Shown here: piece after piece, positions 1 through 10,486 of the stretch
How the letters are laid out: each line of letters starts with the position of its first letter
Position numbering within the stretch: the stretch's first letter is position 1
Origin: Deltaproteobacteria bacterium
Lineage (GTDB): Bacteria > Desulfobacterota > JADFVX01
Direction of reading: 5' to 3'
DNA length: 64,000 nt
Assembly (NCBI GenBank): GCA_029860075.1
Contig: JAOUBX010000017.1
Location: 1 to 64,000, forward strand
Translations under genes and position numbers: made by a program
The notes under the pieces: model-generated
Told to the model about the DNA's origin: nothing
Database searches by the model: none
The model's input: the letters and a program-made list of their open reading frames with translations, nothing else

Positions 1-152
1 ATGAAAAAAAAATGATTCAATAAATTACATGGAAAAACACAATTAAATCATTCCACATTCCACCCTATTTTCGTGAGACATGTTGCAATCAATGTTTTTT
101 TATGCTATACAATTATAACAAACTTAAGATTGATAACAGGGAGCAAGCTAAC

Positions 153-1772
153 TTGAGAAAATTTCACATTATTAATATTTCTATTCTTTATATCCTTATT
201 TTATTATTATCCACTTCCTGTGGCAACGAAGGTGGAGGCGTAAACCAGACTCCAGAAACAATCGATATTGCCGGTGCAGTCCAAAAAGGGCCTTATGTCG
301 TCGGTTCTTCAATATATATTAATGAACTTACCAATGATGGCCAATCTACAGGAAGTACTTTCCTGATACATACCCTCGACAATCTGGGTAATTTTAATTT
401 CCAGAGTAAAAAAACGGGTCCTGTTCAAATTGAAGCAACAGGCCGTCATCTCAATGAACTGACAGGTAACCTTTCGGGAGGAACACTAACACTAAGAGCC
501 ATATATGAAGTTAGCCAAAACAACAAACAAAAAGCCTTTGTCAATATTATGACTCATTTGATAAGTGGAAGAGTATTATATCTCATGTCAAATGATGGAT
601 TAGAGGTGACAGAAGCCATCGGGACAGCAGAGTCAGAACTGCTTTCAGTATTAAATACACTTCTGCCATCAGCAGGCATTACCCGTTTTACTGACCTCAA
701 CATCCTGGAAAACGCTGACACAAATAGTGGAAATGCCTACCTGCTTGCCTTGTCTTCCATCGTTTATAAGGATGCGGCCAATCGTTTCTTATCAAATCGT
801 GACTCATCAAATGGAAGCTCTCTCGATTCCGAACTTACATTTCTGCTTAATACATTTTCCAGCGATTTTTCCACCGATGGTACAATTGAGAACCAATCAC
901 TGATTGACGGTTTGCTCCTTGCCGAGGGACAGATTAACCCTGATGAGATCAGAGACAACCTGGAGCGGTGGTCCCTCAATGTCTCAGGCAGTATCATGGA
1001 GGTTCCCGATATGAACCTCTTCATCGATACCGACGATGATGGTACAGTGAACTGGCTTGATGATGACGACGATAATGATGGAACTTTGGATGAAAATGAC
1101 AACACTCCTTATGGAGATTTTCCGAACACTGCTCCCATTGCCAATGCCGGCCCTGATCAGAATGTATCGTTAGGCACAGTAGTTACCCTGGATGGAAGCG
1201 GGAGCAATGATGACGATGGCAATAATCTAAGCTATCGCTGGGTAATCATTTCTTCACCGGAAGGAAGCACAGCCACACTGGATGATTCATCGCTATCAAA
1301 CCCAATCTTTACAGCAGATATCACTGGTGATTATGTCATCGAACTGGATGTTTTTGATGGACAGGAATGGAGCACAAAAGATTCTGTCACCATAACTGCC
1401 AATTCCCTGGTAACCATATTGGCTAACCCTATCAGTTATACTTTTCAAAATAGGAGTACTGTGGCATTAACTGTATCTTATACCTATTTTACAATTTCCT
1501 TGATTAACGACAGTGGAGAACCAGTAAATAACACAGATATTATAATTGATTCAGCTCTGTCTCGGGACCAGCAAAATATCATTCAGCTATATGACAACAA
1601 TACACCGGTCAACGCTCCATTACATGTGGCTACTGATGAGAGCGGAAACTACCATCTCCGTGTGGATTTCCTATATGGTGGAGGACTTAATTATTCGGGT
1701 GATATATCTATAACTTCAACCAATGCAGAAACAGCTTTAATCTCTTTTTCCGTTTCAGCAAATTTACATTAA
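153..1772 (+). CDS. PKD-domain lipoprotein
   Basis: Predicted surface or periplasmic lipoprotein of about 539 residues. I place the start at the TTG at 153, because AGGGAG lies 9 bases upstream and the product then begins with a short basic stretch, a hydrophobic segment and the lipobox STSCG. The in-frame ATG at 102 has no ribosome binding site. The first ~280 residues match nothing I know. They are followed by an acidic Asp/Asn-rich segment (DTDDDG, DDDDDNDG) like the calcium-binding thrombospondin type 3 repeats, then a PKD-type beta-sandwich around residues 325-415 (ANAGPDQ, DGSGSNDDDG, YRW motifs), then another beta-rich tail. The family suggests adhesion or polymer binding; no catalytic motif is visible. 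It is monocistronic and followed by a terminator. Confidence 0.75.
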   Translation: MRKFHIINISILYILILLLSTSCGNEGGGVNQTPETIDIAGAVQKGPYVVGSSIYINELTNDGQSTGSTFLIHTLDNLGNFNFQSKKTGPVQIEATGRHLNELTGNLSGGTLTLRAIYEVSQNNKQKAFVNIMTHLISGRVLYLMSNDGLEVTEAIGTAESELLSVLNTLLPSAGITRFTDLNILENADTNSGNAYLLALSSIVYKDAANRFLSNRDSSNGSSLDSELTFLLNTFSSDFSTDGTIENQSLIDGLLLAEGQINPDEIRDNLERWSLNVSGSIMEVPDMNLFIDTDDDGTVNWLDDDDDNDGTLDENDNTPYGDFPNTAPIANAGPDQNVSLGTVVTLDGSGSNDDDGNNLSYRWVIISSPEGSTATLDDSSLSNPIFTADITGDYVIELDVFDGQEWSTKDSVTITANSLVTILANPISYTFQNRSTVALTVSYTYFTISLINDSGEPVNNTDIIIDSALSRDQQNIIQLYDNNTPVNAPLHVATDESGNYHLRVDFLYGGGLNYSGDISITSTNAETALISFSVSANLH

Positions 1773-1795
1773 GTAAATACAATTCTTTAGAATAG

Positions 1796-1822
1796 AAGGG
1801 CAGCAAAAGGCTGCCCTTTTTT
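1796..1822 (+). terminator. Rho-independent terminator
   Basis: A perfect 9-bp stem (AAGGGCAGC / GCTGCCCTT) with a 5-base loop runs into six T residues, 24 bases after the lipoprotein stop codon. Confidence 0.9.
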
Positions 1823-1931
1823 ATTTATATATAATATCACCAGCCTTAGTATTTTCACTGCATCAGGTTTACAATTAAATCCTTTTCTGTTAAGATAGCC
1901 CACTTTATTTTAGATTAATCGGAGGAAAAAA

Positions 1932-3173
1932 ATGGCCAACGAGAGCTATATTCAAAACCTGATTGCCGGGAGAATCGGCGGCAATATGTTTGGTAAAGAC
2001 ACCAAGATTTACAAGTTTGAAAAAATAAAGAGAGCAAAGGCTGCGGCCAAAGAGGCCCATCCCGGTGTGGAACTCATTGATATGGGCGTCGGTGAGCCTG
2101 ATGAAATGGCCTTTCCCGGTGTGGTAAAGATGCTTCAACTGGAAGCTGAAAAACCTGAAAACAGGGGCTATGCCGATAACGGTATTGATGAGCTTAAGAA
2201 AGCGGCCACCCTATATATGGATAAGGTCTTCGGCGTCAAGGGGCTCGATGCGAAAAGGGAAGTTGTCCACTCCATCGGATCAAAGCCTGCTCTTGCCATG
2301 ATGGCTTCAGCCTTTATAAATCCCGGCGATGTTATGCTTATGACGGCACCGGGCTATCCTGTAACAGCCACTCATACATCCTGGTATGGCGGTGAAGTTC
2401 ACAACCTTCCCTTGCTTGAAGAAAATGGTTTTCTCCCTGACCTCAAGGGAATTCCCGCAGATATTGCGAAAAAAGCAAAACTCCTTTACCTCAACTATCC
2501 CAACAATCCCACAGGGGCTCAGGCAACAAAGGAATTTTATGAAGAAGCCATTGCCTGGGCAAAGGAAAACAGTGTCGTCATTATCCAGGATGCCGCTTAC
2601 GGGGCCCTTGTTTATGAAAAGAATGAGCCTCTTTCCATTCTCTCTATTGAGGGTGCAAAAGAGGTTGCCGTAGAGATTCACTCCTTCTCAAAGGCCTATA
2701 ACATGACCGGCTGGAGACTCGCCTTTGTTTGCGGAAATCCCCTGGTCGTAAGCGCTTTTGCCAACGTGAAGGACAATTACGATTCGGGACAGTTTATCCC
2801 TATTCAGAAAGCCGGTATTTACTGCCTTGAACATCCGGAAATTACCGAGGCTATTGCGGCAAAGTATGAAAGAAGGCTCAAAATGCTTGTAGATGCCCTC
2901 AATTCCGTCGGCTTCAAGGCATCCATGCCGGGGGGAACCTTTTACCTTTACGTCAAGGCCCCTAAAGGTGTCAAAGGCGGTCCCCGCTTTGACTCAGGGG
3001 AAGATTTTTCACAATACCTTATCAAGGAAAAGCTTATTTCCACCGTTCCATGGGATGATGCAGGAAACTTTGTCCGCTTTGCTGCCTGTTTTATTGCAGA
3101 AGGCGCAGAAGAGGAAAAGCGGGTCATTGAGGAAATAAAGAAGAGACTTTCCGACGTAAATTTTGAGTTCTAG
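1932..3173 (+). CDS. dapL: LL-diaminopimelate aminotransferase
   Basis: PLP enzyme that converts tetrahydrodipicolinate plus glutamate directly to LL-diaminopimelate, the one-step route to lysine and peptidoglycan precursors. At 413 residues it has the family length. It is a fold-type I aminotransferase with the PLP-lysine motif SFSKAYNMTGWR near residue 253, the substrate loop NYPNNPTG near 190, and a DapL-like amino end (GEPDE, NRGYADNGIDELK). GGAGG lies 7 bases before the ATG. It stands alone between terminator-like hairpins. An 8-bp hairpin without a T run at 3183-3201 lies just downstream. Confidence 0.9.
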   Translation: MANESYIQNLIAGRIGGNMFGKDTKIYKFEKIKRAKAAAKEAHPGVELIDMGVGEPDEMAFPGVVKMLQLEAEKPENRGYADNGIDELKKAATLYMDKVFGVKGLDAKREVVHSIGSKPALAMMASAFINPGDVMLMTAPGYPVTATHTSWYGGEVHNLPLLEENGFLPDLKGIPADIAKKAKLLYLNYPNNPTGAQATKEFYEEAIAWAKENSVVIIQDAAYGALVYEKNEPLSILSIEGAKEVAVEIHSFSKAYNMTGWRLAFVCGNPLVVSAFANVKDNYDSGQFIPIQKAGIYCLEHPEITEAIAAKYERRLKMLVDALNSVGFKASMPGGTFYLYVKAPKGVKGGPRFDSGEDFSQYLIKEKLISTVPWDDAGNFVRFAACFIAEGAEEEKRVIEEIKKRLSDVNFEF

Positions 3174-3402
3174 AGAGTGCCGGGGAATAAATATTATTCC
3201 CTTGCATATAAACAGGCAGCACGATAGAGTTAAAAGTTCTTTTACATAAAACTAACAAGCTGACAACCGGTAATTTATTATTTGCAGCATAAAGCGCTGT
3301 TTTTCAATGTGAAGAGTGATCATCTTTGGCAGTTGCCCTTATCTCTTTATTACTTTTTGTTGGTTAGAAAACTTTACTAAAAAACAGATAAGGAGGATAA
3401 AT

Positions 3403-3846
3403 ATGGCAATTTCAGAAGGAAGCAAGGTTTCCATAGAGTATACTCTCAAACTCGATGATGACAGCGTTGTTGATACCAATGTGGGGGGAGAACCTCTTGT
3501 TTATGTTCAGGGCAGCAATCATATTATTCCGGGACTTGAAAAGGAGCTTGAAGGTCTCAATGTCGGTGATGAAAAGAATGTAAAGGTATCACCGGAAGAG
3601 GGTTATGGTCCTCTTAACGACTCGGCTTTTGTTGAGGTCACCAAAGAGGAAATACCGGAAGAGGCAAGAGTTGAAGGCGCCCAGCTTCAGGCTGAAAATC
3701 CCCAGGGAGAGATGGTTTATCCCATTGTAAAAGAGCTTAAGGATGAAACGGTCATTCTTGACTTTAATCATCCGCTGGCAGGGAAGGAACTTAACTTCCA
3801 CGTCAAGATTCTCCATATTGAAAGCCAGTCTTCCATTATCGTATAA
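3403..3846 (+). CDS. FKBP-type peptidyl-prolyl isomerase, SlyD-like
   Basis: Cytoplasmic prolyl isomerase and chaperone of 147 residues. The ATG at 3403 is chosen over an in-frame ATG at 3316 because AGGAGG sits 6 bases before it and conserved sequence starts there (MAISEGSKVSIEYTL). The FKBP half (GxxxIIPGLEKELEGLNVGD, PEEGYGP) is split by an IF-type flap domain (around residues 70-120), as in SlyD/SlpA. The histidine/cysteine-rich metal-binding tail of E. coli SlyD is absent, so a role in nickel delivery is not supported. It is a single-gene unit with its own terminator. Confidence 0.88.
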   Translation: MAISEGSKVSIEYTLKLDDDSVVDTNVGGEPLVYVQGSNHIIPGLEKELEGLNVGDEKNVKVSPEEGYGPLNDSAFVEVTKEEIPEEARVEGAQLQAENPQGEMVYPIVKELKDETVILDFNHPLAGKELNFHVKILHIESQSSIIV

Positions 3847-3883
3847 GAGATATTTTTCCCATAGATATCCCAATTTATAATTG

Positions 3884-3918
3884 AGCCCGCCACTGTTGTT
3901 AACAGGGCGGGCTTTTTA
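3884..3918 (+). terminator. Rho-independent terminator
   Basis: An 8-bp stem AGCCCGCC / GGCGGGCT with a 14-base loop is followed by a T run, 37 bases after the FKBP gene. Confidence 0.85.
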
Positions 3919-4045
3919 TTTCGCTCTATATCCTGTTGTTGCATAGAGATATATGTGGTAAAGTTCTTCGTTTATACTGCTTATCCAGGAGCCTGTTCTG
4001 CGGTTCAAAAAATAAGCTAAAACGCTAAAGGAGATTTTTTCTGTC

Positions 4046-5404
4046 ATGTCAAAGAAAATCGTCGTCATCGGTGGCGGCATATCCGGCCTTTCTGCCTCAT
4101 ACAGCCTCATGAAGGCAGGCATGGATGTCACCTGTCTTGAAAAAAACACCCGTTGTGGCGGGGCCATAAAAACGGGGCAGGAGGAGGGATACCTCTTTGA
4201 ATGCGGTCCCAATTCGACGATGAATTCCAACGACGAAATAGATTCTCTTTGCAGGGAGCTGGGCCTTGAGGAAGAGAGGGTATTCGGCAGTGAAATATCG
4301 AAAAAACGCTACGTCATGAAAGGAGGCAGGCTCATTCATCTCCCCATGGGGCTTGCCGACTTCCTGGGAACACCTCTCTGGAGTTTTGGCGGAAAAATGA
4401 GGCTTCTAAAAGAGCCTTTTGCAGGTAAAAGTATTGATGCCGAGGAGAGTGTGGCCTCTTTTGTGGCCAGGAGGATTGGAAAAGAGATGCTCGATTACGC
4501 TTTGGATCCTTTTGTTTCAGGTGTCTATGCCGGGGATCCGGGAAAGCTGGAACTAAGAAGCACCTTTCCCAAAATGAATGATCTTGAGTCGGAATATGGC
4601 AGCCTTATCCTTGGGGCGATCAAAAAGGGCCTTAAGGGTGGGAAAAAGAGCAGCCGCAGGAAAGGCATATTCTCATTCAAAAGCGGCATGTCGGCCCTTC
4701 CTGAGGCTATAGTGAAAGCCCTTGGCGAACGGTTTCAGGGAGGCGTCAGCGTGGAAGCCATTGAAAAAAAGGATGATTCCTACCTTGTAAAAACCGGCGA
4801 AGGCAAGCTTATCGAAGCGAATCAGGTGGTTCTCTCTTCACCGGCCTACGTCAATGCAGAAATTCTTTCAGCCCTTATTCCTGATGCAGCTCAGGAACTT
4901 GCCCAAATAGACTATGCGCCCATTGCCGTCGTCTATTTAGGTTTTGAAAGAGAAAAGATATCTCACCCGCTCGACGGTTTTGGTTGCCTCATCCCGAGCA
5001 AGGAGAACAAAAAGCTGCTGGGCTCTCTCTGGAGTTCCTCCCTTTTTCCCGGAAGGGCGCCGGAAGGTATGGCTTCACTTACCTGCTTTATGGGGGGAGC
5101 AAAAAACAGGTCTCTTCTGGACAAAAAGGATGATGAAATACGGGAAGATGTGCTTACCGATTTAAAACCCATGCTCCACATATCAGGCAATCCCTCTTTT
5201 TCAAAAATTATTAGGCATAAAAAAGCGATTCCCCAATACAACATTGGTCACGGAAAAAGGCTTGAGCGAATAGAAAATGCCCTCTGCGACTTTAAAGGTC
5301 TCCACCTGCTCGGAAATTACCTCAAAGGGGTTTCCGTAGCCGACTGCGTTATGAACGGGGTAAATCTCGCTAAAAAAATTACCCCGCAAGCCTGCCCGGC
5401 TTAG
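4046..5404 (+). CDS. hemG: Protoporphyrinogen/coproporphyrinogen oxidase
   Basis: FAD-dependent oxidase of the HemG/HemY (PgoX/CgoX) family, 452 residues. It catalyses six-electron oxidation of the porphyrinogen in late haem synthesis. The Rossmann FAD motif GGGISGLSASYSL is at residues 9-21, followed by LEKNTRCGG and FECGPNS. The carboxyl end has the second FAD contact region (GLHLLGNYLKGVSVADCV). AAGGAG lies upstream of the ATG. Whether it acts on protoporphyrinogen or coproporphyrinogen cannot be told from sequence. It leads a run of closely spaced genes (to 9214) that are not obviously related to haem. Confidence 0.88.
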   Translation: MSKKIVVIGGGISGLSASYSLMKAGMDVTCLEKNTRCGGAIKTGQEEGYLFECGPNSTMNSNDEIDSLCRELGLEEERVFGSEISKKRYVMKGGRLIHLPMGLADFLGTPLWSFGGKMRLLKEPFAGKSIDAEESVASFVARRIGKEMLDYALDPFVSGVYAGDPGKLELRSTFPKMNDLESEYGSLILGAIKKGLKGGKKSSRRKGIFSFKSGMSALPEAIVKALGERFQGGVSVEAIEKKDDSYLVKTGEGKLIEANQVVLSSPAYVNAEILSALIPDAAQELAQIDYAPIAVVYLGFEREKISHPLDGFGCLIPSKENKKLLGSLWSSSLFPGRAPEGMASLTCFMGGAKNRSLLDKKDDEIREDVLTDLKPMLHISGNPSFSKIIRHKKAIPQYNIGHGKRLERIENALCDFKGLHLLGNYLKGVSVADCVMNGVNLAKKITPQACPA

Positions 5405-5416
5405 GGCTTTAAAAAA

Positions 5417-6283
5417 TTGACATTATCTGAAATTCGCAGCAGGATTATTTCAAGACACAGCGCCTCTATCGACCAGTTGACCATAGAGACCGGCAGTATC
5501 AAAACCTTCTATCTCCATGCAGGGAAGGGCAAAGCGGTCATATTTCTTCATGGCGCAGGTGGAGGTGGGCTCGTCTGGCTTCCCCTTTTGGGGGCAATGG
5601 CAAAGGAATTCGAAGTTTTCATTCCCGACATGCCGGGCTACGGGGAGTCAGACAAACCGAAGGCGGCCTATGACAAAGTTTTCTTTTCCAGGTGGCTTCT
5701 CGATTTCGTTGACGCTGCAGGGATCGAATCGGCTTCTATTGCAGCAAACTCCATGGGAGGGGCCGTTGCAATGCAGTTCGCCCTGGACCACCCTAACAGG
5801 GTAGAAAAGCTTGTTCTTGCAGGAAGCTGCGGGTTCGGCCTGGAAGGTATGTCGAAAAAAGCTTTTTTCAGCATGATGTTGAGCAATATCTTCCCTTCGG
5901 CAAAGACGGTAAAAGGACTTCTTCATTACCTTATTTTCAATAAGAACCTTATGCCCGGCGTGGATCAGAGAGCTTACTTCCTTGAAGTGATAAGATCACC
6001 GGGAGGAAAGCGTGCCTTCAACATGGGAAAGGGAAAGGCGGCAGGACCTTTTTCCGACGAAAGCCTTAAAAAGATCAGACAACCGGCGCTCCTCATATGG
6101 GGAAGTCATGACAGAATTATCCCTCCGGGCAATGCAGAGAAAAAAGGACCTCTTTTGCCTGATTCAAGGCTCGAAACGATTGAAAGGACGGGGCACGTTC
6201 CCTTCATTGAAAAACCGGAAGAATTTTTAAAGCTGCTAATCCCTTTCCTTGGGAAAAGCGCTATCATTGATTCTCAAAATTAA
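5417..6283 (+). CDS. Alpha/beta-fold hydrolase
   Basis: Serine hydrolase of 288 residues with the full alpha/beta fold. The oxyanion region is HGAGGGG, the nucleophile elbow is ANSMGGA (Ser replaces the usual GxSxG first Gly context with Asn), the acid is in WGSHDRIIP, and the histidine is in GHVPFIEKPEEF. The start is TTG at 5417, only 12 bases after hemG; no in-frame ATG precedes the conserved core. The closest general families are the meta-cleavage product hydrolases and haloperoxidase-like esterases. The substrate is unknown. Confidence 0.8.
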   Translation: MTLSEIRSRIISRHSASIDQLTIETGSIKTFYLHAGKGKAVIFLHGAGGGGLVWLPLLGAMAKEFEVFIPDMPGYGESDKPKAAYDKVFFSRWLLDFVDAAGIESASIAANSMGGAVAMQFALDHPNRVEKLVLAGSCGFGLEGMSKKAFFSMMLSNIFPSAKTVKGLLHYLIFNKNLMPGVDQRAYFLEVIRSPGGKRAFNMGKGKAAGPFSDESLKKIRQPALLIWGSHDRIIPPGNAEKKGPLLPDSRLETIERTGHVPFIEKPEEFLKLLIPFLGKSAIIDSQN

Positions 6284-6318
6284 TTGACTATAATCCTTCC
6301 CTGTCTTATGATCGCCCA

Positions 6319-8253
6319 ATGTTGGAAAGTAAAACAAAAAGATTTGAAACCTTACTCTTGCCAATAGCTGTATTTGCCGTCCTTTTTGCCTTAACACTGA
6401 TCAAGCTCATCGATATGGACCTCTGGTTTCACATGAAATCGGGAGAGGTGATCCTGGATACAGGGCACTTCCTCTATGAGGATATTTTTACCTTTACCGC
6501 TCAGGGAAGACCCTGGCTCTACCATGAGTGGCTCTTCGGCATTATTGCTTTCAAGGTTTACTCACTCTTTGGACCAAGCGGTCTTGTACTGGGGAAATCG
6601 CTCCTCCTGACCCTTGCTTTCCTCTTCATTTATAAAGATTCAAGGCTTCGAGGGACAAATCCGTGGCTGGCCCTTCTCCTGCTTCTGCTTGCCGTCTTTG
6701 CTGCCAGGTTCAGGTTTACGGCAAGGCCCCAAATTTTCATGTTTCTCCTGACGCCCCTCTTTATTTACATTATCGATCTTTACTGTGTTAAGCAAAAAAA
6801 CTATCTCTGGCTCCTTCCTCTTTTGGAACTCTTATGGGTCAATGTGCATGGAAGCTTCATTATCGGTCCCGCCATTATTGCCATTTACGCTCTTGACGTC
6901 ATAATTTCAGGCAACAAAAACAAGGGAAAAGGGCTGGGCATTTTTTTTCTCTTAACTTCCGCTGTCTGTCTCATCAACCCCTACGGCTTCAAGCTTATTC
7001 TTTTCACCTTGGGCTTCGGCAAAGAATCGGTTCTTTCCTCCATCACAGAATGGCGCCCAACAAGAATTCATCACTTTTACAGCGCCTTCGGACTGCTCTT
7101 TACCTGCGGAATTCTTTCTTTCATTTTAAGAGGCCGAAATATAAGGGCGGCAGACATACTGCTCTTTCTCTTTTTCGCCTGTTTGTCTATAAAAGCGATC
7201 CGTTTTACAGCGCTTTTCTCCCTGGCAGTCACCCCCGTCATAGCCTCTAACCTGGAAAGTTTTTTTTCAAACACCCGCCGCATAAAAGAGCTAAAAATAC
7301 CGGTCAAGGCAACACTCTTATTATTAGCACTTACCTTATTCATTTCTCTCGGTTATCGTGAAATATCCAGAGAAAGAATGTTTTCCTTCGGCATAGGCCG
7401 GGAAGCGGCTTACTCGGAAAAAGGAATGGAATTTTTAAGGAAGCACCCCATAGAAGGGAATATGTATAATACCTATCACCTGGGGGGATTCCTCATCTGG
7501 AGTCTTTACCCTGAAAAAAAAGTCTTCCTCGACGGAAGAGCGGAAATATATGACCACAAATTTGTCGAAGATTTTACAGCAAAGGCCTCTCCCCGCAAGT
7601 GGTTTGAAGCAGTCAGAAAGTATAATATAAATTATGCCGTCATCACTTATTCCGGTAAGGGTCTCGACATTATAGGAGAATGGATTAGCGAAAGCCCGGG
7701 CTGGATACTTGTCTATTGGGACCATGCCGTCAGGGTCTATGTAAAAAACAGCCCCCCAAACGGAGCGCTCATTGAACGTTTCGGTCACAGGGTTTCAATA
7801 AATCCCTGGACTATTGATAACAGTTTTATGATGGATGCCTTAAGTCGCGGCCAGGGAGAGCAGCTGATGAGAGAACTTAAAGGGGACCTGGAATCCAATG
7901 CAGGCAATGTAAAGGCCTCCCACTGGCTCGGTATGATCTATTATGAACTGGGTAAAAAGGATGAGGCCGTCATGGTGTGGGAAGCGACGGGGAAGCTTTC
8001 ACCCAATGCTGATATATTCAGTAATATAGGCAATGTTTTTCTTGAAAAAAGAGACTATAATAAAGCAGCCCTTTATTATAAAAAGGCAGTAAATACAAAA
8101 AAAGACTACGCTATCGCTTATTACAACCTGGGCCTCTGTTTTGACGCTATGGGACAAAAAGAAGAAGCAAGGCAAAGTTACAGGACTTTTATCAAATATG
8201 CCGGTTCACAATACGATGATATCGTAAGAGACCTGAAAAAGAGATTAAAGTAA
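6319..8253 (+). CDS. Polytopic membrane protein with C-terminal TPR
   Basis: A 644-residue protein. The first ~350 residues form about ten hydrophobic segments, with a short acidic loop after the first ([12 protein letters not shown], then YHEWLFG), in the style of GT-C glycosyltransferases and related bacterial membrane proteins. A soluble region follows, and the last ~100 residues carry at least two tetratricopeptide repeats ([39 protein letters not shown]). A lipid-linked sugar transfer function is plausible but not shown. The ATG at 6319 is 35 bases after the hydrolase stop, and the next gene begins 4 bases after this one. Confidence 0.65.
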   Translation: MLESKTKRFETLLLPIAVFAVLFALTLIKLIDMDLWFHMKSGEVILDTGHFLYEDIFTFTAQGRPWLYHEWLFGIIAFKVYSLFGPSGLVLGKSLLLTLAFLFIYKDSRLRGTNPWLALLLLLLAVFAARFRFTARPQIFMFLLTPLFIYIIDLYCVKQKNYLWLLPLLELLWVNVHGSFIIGPAIIAIYALDVIISGNKNKGKGLGIFFLLTSAVCLINPYGFKLILFTLGFGKESVLSSITEWRPTRIHHFYSAFGLLFTCGILSFILRGRNIRAADILLFLFFACLSIKAIRFTALFSLAVTPVIASNLESFFSNTRRIKELKIPVKATLLLLALTLFISLGYREISRERMFSFGIGREAAYSEKGMEFLRKHPIEGNMYNTYHLGGFLIWSLYPEKKVFLDGRAEIYDHKFVEDFTAKASPRKWFEAVRKYNINYAVITYSGKGLDIIGEWISESPGWILVYWDHAVRVYVKNSPPNGALIERFGHRVSINPWTIDNSFMMDALSRGQGEQLMRELKGDLESNAGNVKASHWLGMIYYELGKKDEAVMVWEATGKLSPNADIFSNIGNVFLEKRDYNKAALYYKKAVNTKKDYAIAYYNLGLCFDAMGQKEEARQSYRTFIKYAGSQYDDIVRDLKKRLK

Positions 8254-8257
8254 AACA

Positions 8258-9214
8258 ATGGAAATGCTCAACATTAAGAACCTCAAAACCTGGTTTCCCG
8301 TAAAGTCCGGTTTTTTACGCAAAAAAGCCAGCTTCGTCAGGGCCGTCGACGGTGTGGACATTGCTATTAAAGAAGGTGAAACGCTGGGCCTTGTCGGTGA
8401 ATCAGGCTGCGGCAAGTCGACGCTGGGAAAAAGCATCCTCCGCCTTGTTGAACCGACGGAAGGGAGTGTTATTTTCAAAGGAGAAGACATGCTTTCTCTT
8501 TCCGAAAAAGAACTTCGCCAAAAGAGAAAAGAGATGCAGATCATCTTTCAGGATCCCTTCTCATCGCTTAACCCAAGAATGAGAGTAAGGGAGATCATAG
8601 AGGAGCCCCTTAAAATTCATAACCTTGGAGGAGGAAAAAGAAAAGAGAGAATCGAGGAACTTCTCCATTCCGTCGGGCTCACCAAAGAGGTTCTCGGCCG
8701 TTTTCCCCATGAATTCAGCGGAGGTCAGCGTCAGCGTATCGGAATAGCCAGGGCGCTGGCCGTTGAACCCCGCTTTATCGTTGCCGACGAACCCATATCG
8801 GCGCTGGACGTATCAATTCAGGCCCAGATCATCAACCTGCTAAAAGACCTGCAGGAAGAGCTCAACCTTACCTATCTTTTCATCGCCCATGATCTGAGGG
8901 TTGTCGAATACATCAGCGACAGGGTGGCTGTCATGTATCTTGGTAAGATTGTTGAAACCAGTGACAGCGAGTCTCTCTACAAGGCTCCCCTTCACCCCTA
9001 TACAAAAGCGCTTCTTTCCGCCGTTCCCGAGCCCGATCCGGGCAGATCAAAAAAAAGAACCCTTTTGAAGGGCGATATTCCAAGCCCCATCGCCCCCCCT
9101 GCAGGATGTTCATTTAATACGCGCTGCCCCATTGCCGAAGAGCGATGCCGCCGTGAAGAGCCGCAATTAAGGGAAATAGAGAGGGGTCACAAAACAGCCT
9201 GCCATCTGGTATAA
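8258..9214 (+). CDS. Oligopeptide/dipeptide ABC transporter ATP-binding protein (DppF/OppF type)
   Basis: ABC ATPase of 318 residues with Walker [11 protein letters not shown]-loop [13 protein letters not shown], signature [15 protein letters not shown], Walker [13 protein letters not shown] and the H-switch AHD. The carboxyl end is the oligopeptide-family extension with the conserved cysteines ([15 protein letters not shown]). These proteins normally pair with a DppD subunit and two permeases. None of those partners is in this window, so it either works with components encoded elsewhere or is an orphan left by rearrangement. Confidence 0.88.
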   Translation: MEMLNIKNLKTWFPVKSGFLRKKASFVRAVDGVDIAIKEGETLGLVGESGCGKSTLGKSILRLVEPTEGSVIFKGEDMLSLSEKELRQKRKEMQIIFQDPFSSLNPRMRVREIIEEPLKIHNLGGGKRKERIEELLHSVGLTKEVLGRFPHEFSGGQRQRIGIARALAVEPRFIVADEPISALDVSIQAQIINLLKDLQEELNLTYLFIAHDLRVVEYISDRVAVMYLGKIVETSDSESLYKAPLHPYTKALLSAVPEPDPGRSKKRTLLKGDIPSPIAPPAGCSFNTRCPIAEERCRREEPQLREIERGHKTACHLV

Positions 9215-9327
9215 TTTTTTGTACCTGAATTAAGTTGATTATCAAAGGTTCTTTTTGTAGAATAACTTTATAAATAAAGCAATTTTGAGCACGCAAGGCT
9301 CATTTAATAATTTAATGGAGGAATCTC

Positions 9328-9624
9328 ATGAGTAACGCCTGGGACGATATGAAAAGGGCTAAAGAAGACCAGTATTTTATGAAGAAGGACAAGGAACTTC
9401 TCGATAAGAAGCACCATGAAATTGAAATTGAAGAGTTTAAAAAACATTTCAAAAACCACTGTCCCAAATGTGGTGAAAAGCTGGTTGAAGTAGAGTTTCA
9501 TGAAGTAAACATCGACAAATGCCCTTCATGCAAGGGAATATGGCTCGACGACGGTGAGCTGGATGCCCTTACCAGTTCAGAGAGTGCCAAAAGCTGGTTC
9601 GATAAGTTCTGGGGATCAAGGTAG
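9328..9624 (+). CDS. Small zinc-ribbon (zf-TFIIB) protein
   Basis: A 98-residue protein preceded by GGAGG. A charged helical amino end (residues 1-45) leads into a zinc ribbon, CPKCGEKL then CPSCKGIWLDDGELDAL, typical of the zf-TFIIB domain family. The family is common next to membrane proteases or as a stand-alone protein and has no settled function. It ends at a bidirectional terminator shared with the convergent LOG gene. Confidence 0.8.
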   Translation: MSNAWDDMKRAKEDQYFMKKDKELLDKKHHEIEIEEFKKHFKNHCPKCGEKLVEVEFHEVNIDKCPSCKGIWLDDGELDALTSSESAKSWFDKFWGSR

Positions 9625-9670
9625 AACTGTTTCTGCCTCAGTCCTCATTTTTATACCTTTAAGAAAACAA

Positions 9671-9711
9671 AAGACTCAAGCAATGAGTGAATTCATGCTT
9701 GAGTCTTTTTC
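9671..9711. terminator. Bidirectional terminator between convergent genes
   Basis: A perfect 12-bp stem AAGACTCAAGCA (9671-9682) / TGCTTGAGTCTT (9696-9707) has T-rich tracts on both outer sides. The stop codon of the minus-strand LOG gene (9676-9678) lies inside the left arm. Confidence 0.85.
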
Positions 9712-10401
9712 TATGAAATCAAGAATAATCTTCTTAATTTCCCCAATATCGTCAATAACCTGGATAAGCTTGTAATCATCCTCCCTGATGAGGCCTGATT
9801 CAATCATTTCTTCTCTTATCCACTTTAAAAGGCCTTCCCAGTATTCCCTGCCTGCAAGAATGATAGGAAAGGGTTTGATCTTCATTGTCTGGATGAGCGT
9901 CAAGGCCTCAAAACACTCATCCATGGTACCGAAGCCACCGGGAAAAATAACGAAGGCCTGGGCATATTTAACAAGCATCACCTTCCGGATGAAGAAGTAC
10001 TTCATGGTAATAATGTCGGTCGTATATTTATTCGGTCTTTGTTCGAAGGGAAGTTCTATATTGATTCCGATAGATTGTCCGCCCTTTCCGTAGGCCCCCC
10101 GGTTGGCTGCTTCCATGATTCCCGGCCCGCCTCCTGTAATGACGGCAATATCATTCTCCGCCATAAGCGCGCCTAGTTCCTGCGCCCTTTCGTAGTATGG
10201 CTCCCCCTCTTTTGCACGTGACGATCCAAAAATGGAAATGGCCGGCCCTATTTCGGCAAGTTTTTCAAATCCCTCCACAAATTCAGAAATGATCTTGAAT
10301 ATTCGCCACGTATCTCCCACCTTGAATTCATCGATGAGAAACTGGGCTTCTCTAAGCTCCCTGTCGGTAAGATCGATCTTGCGCCTGTGATTATTATTCA
10401 T
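9676..10401 (-). CDS. LOG family protein (TIGR00730-type nucleotide-binding protein)
   Basis: A 241-residue Rossmann-fold protein of the LOG/lysine-decarboxylase-like family. It has GSSRAKEGEPYY, GGGPGIMEAANRGA and the signature PGGFGTMDECFEALT. Characterised members are cytokinin riboside monophosphate phosphoribohydrolases acting on nucleoside monophosphates; the physiological substrate here is unknown. About 40 residues at the amino end precede the core. GGAAAGG lies upstream of the ATG at 10401. It is monocistronic. Confidence 0.85.
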   Translation of the reverse strand: MNNNHRRKIDLTDRELREAQFLIDEFKVGDTWRIFKIISEFVEGFEKLAEIGPAISIFGSSRAKEGEPYYERAQELGALMAENDIAVITGGGPGIMEAANRGAYGKGGQSIGINIELPFEQRPNKYTTDIITMKYFFIRKVMLVKYAQAFVIFPGGFGTMDECFEALTLIQTMKIKPFPIILAGREYWEGLLKWIREEMIESGLIREDDYKLIQVIDDIGEIKKIILDFIEKDSSMNSLIA

Positions 10402-10486
10402 GGTAAGACCTTTCCATTATATGTATTTAGTATCCATCCAGAAACTGTAATAAATTAAACTTTGTTTTCAATTCGGAAAGGAGGGA

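Noticed and set aside
3183-3201. Terminator after dapL
   Set aside because: The 8-bp hairpin is perfect but no T run follows, so intrinsic termination is not supported.
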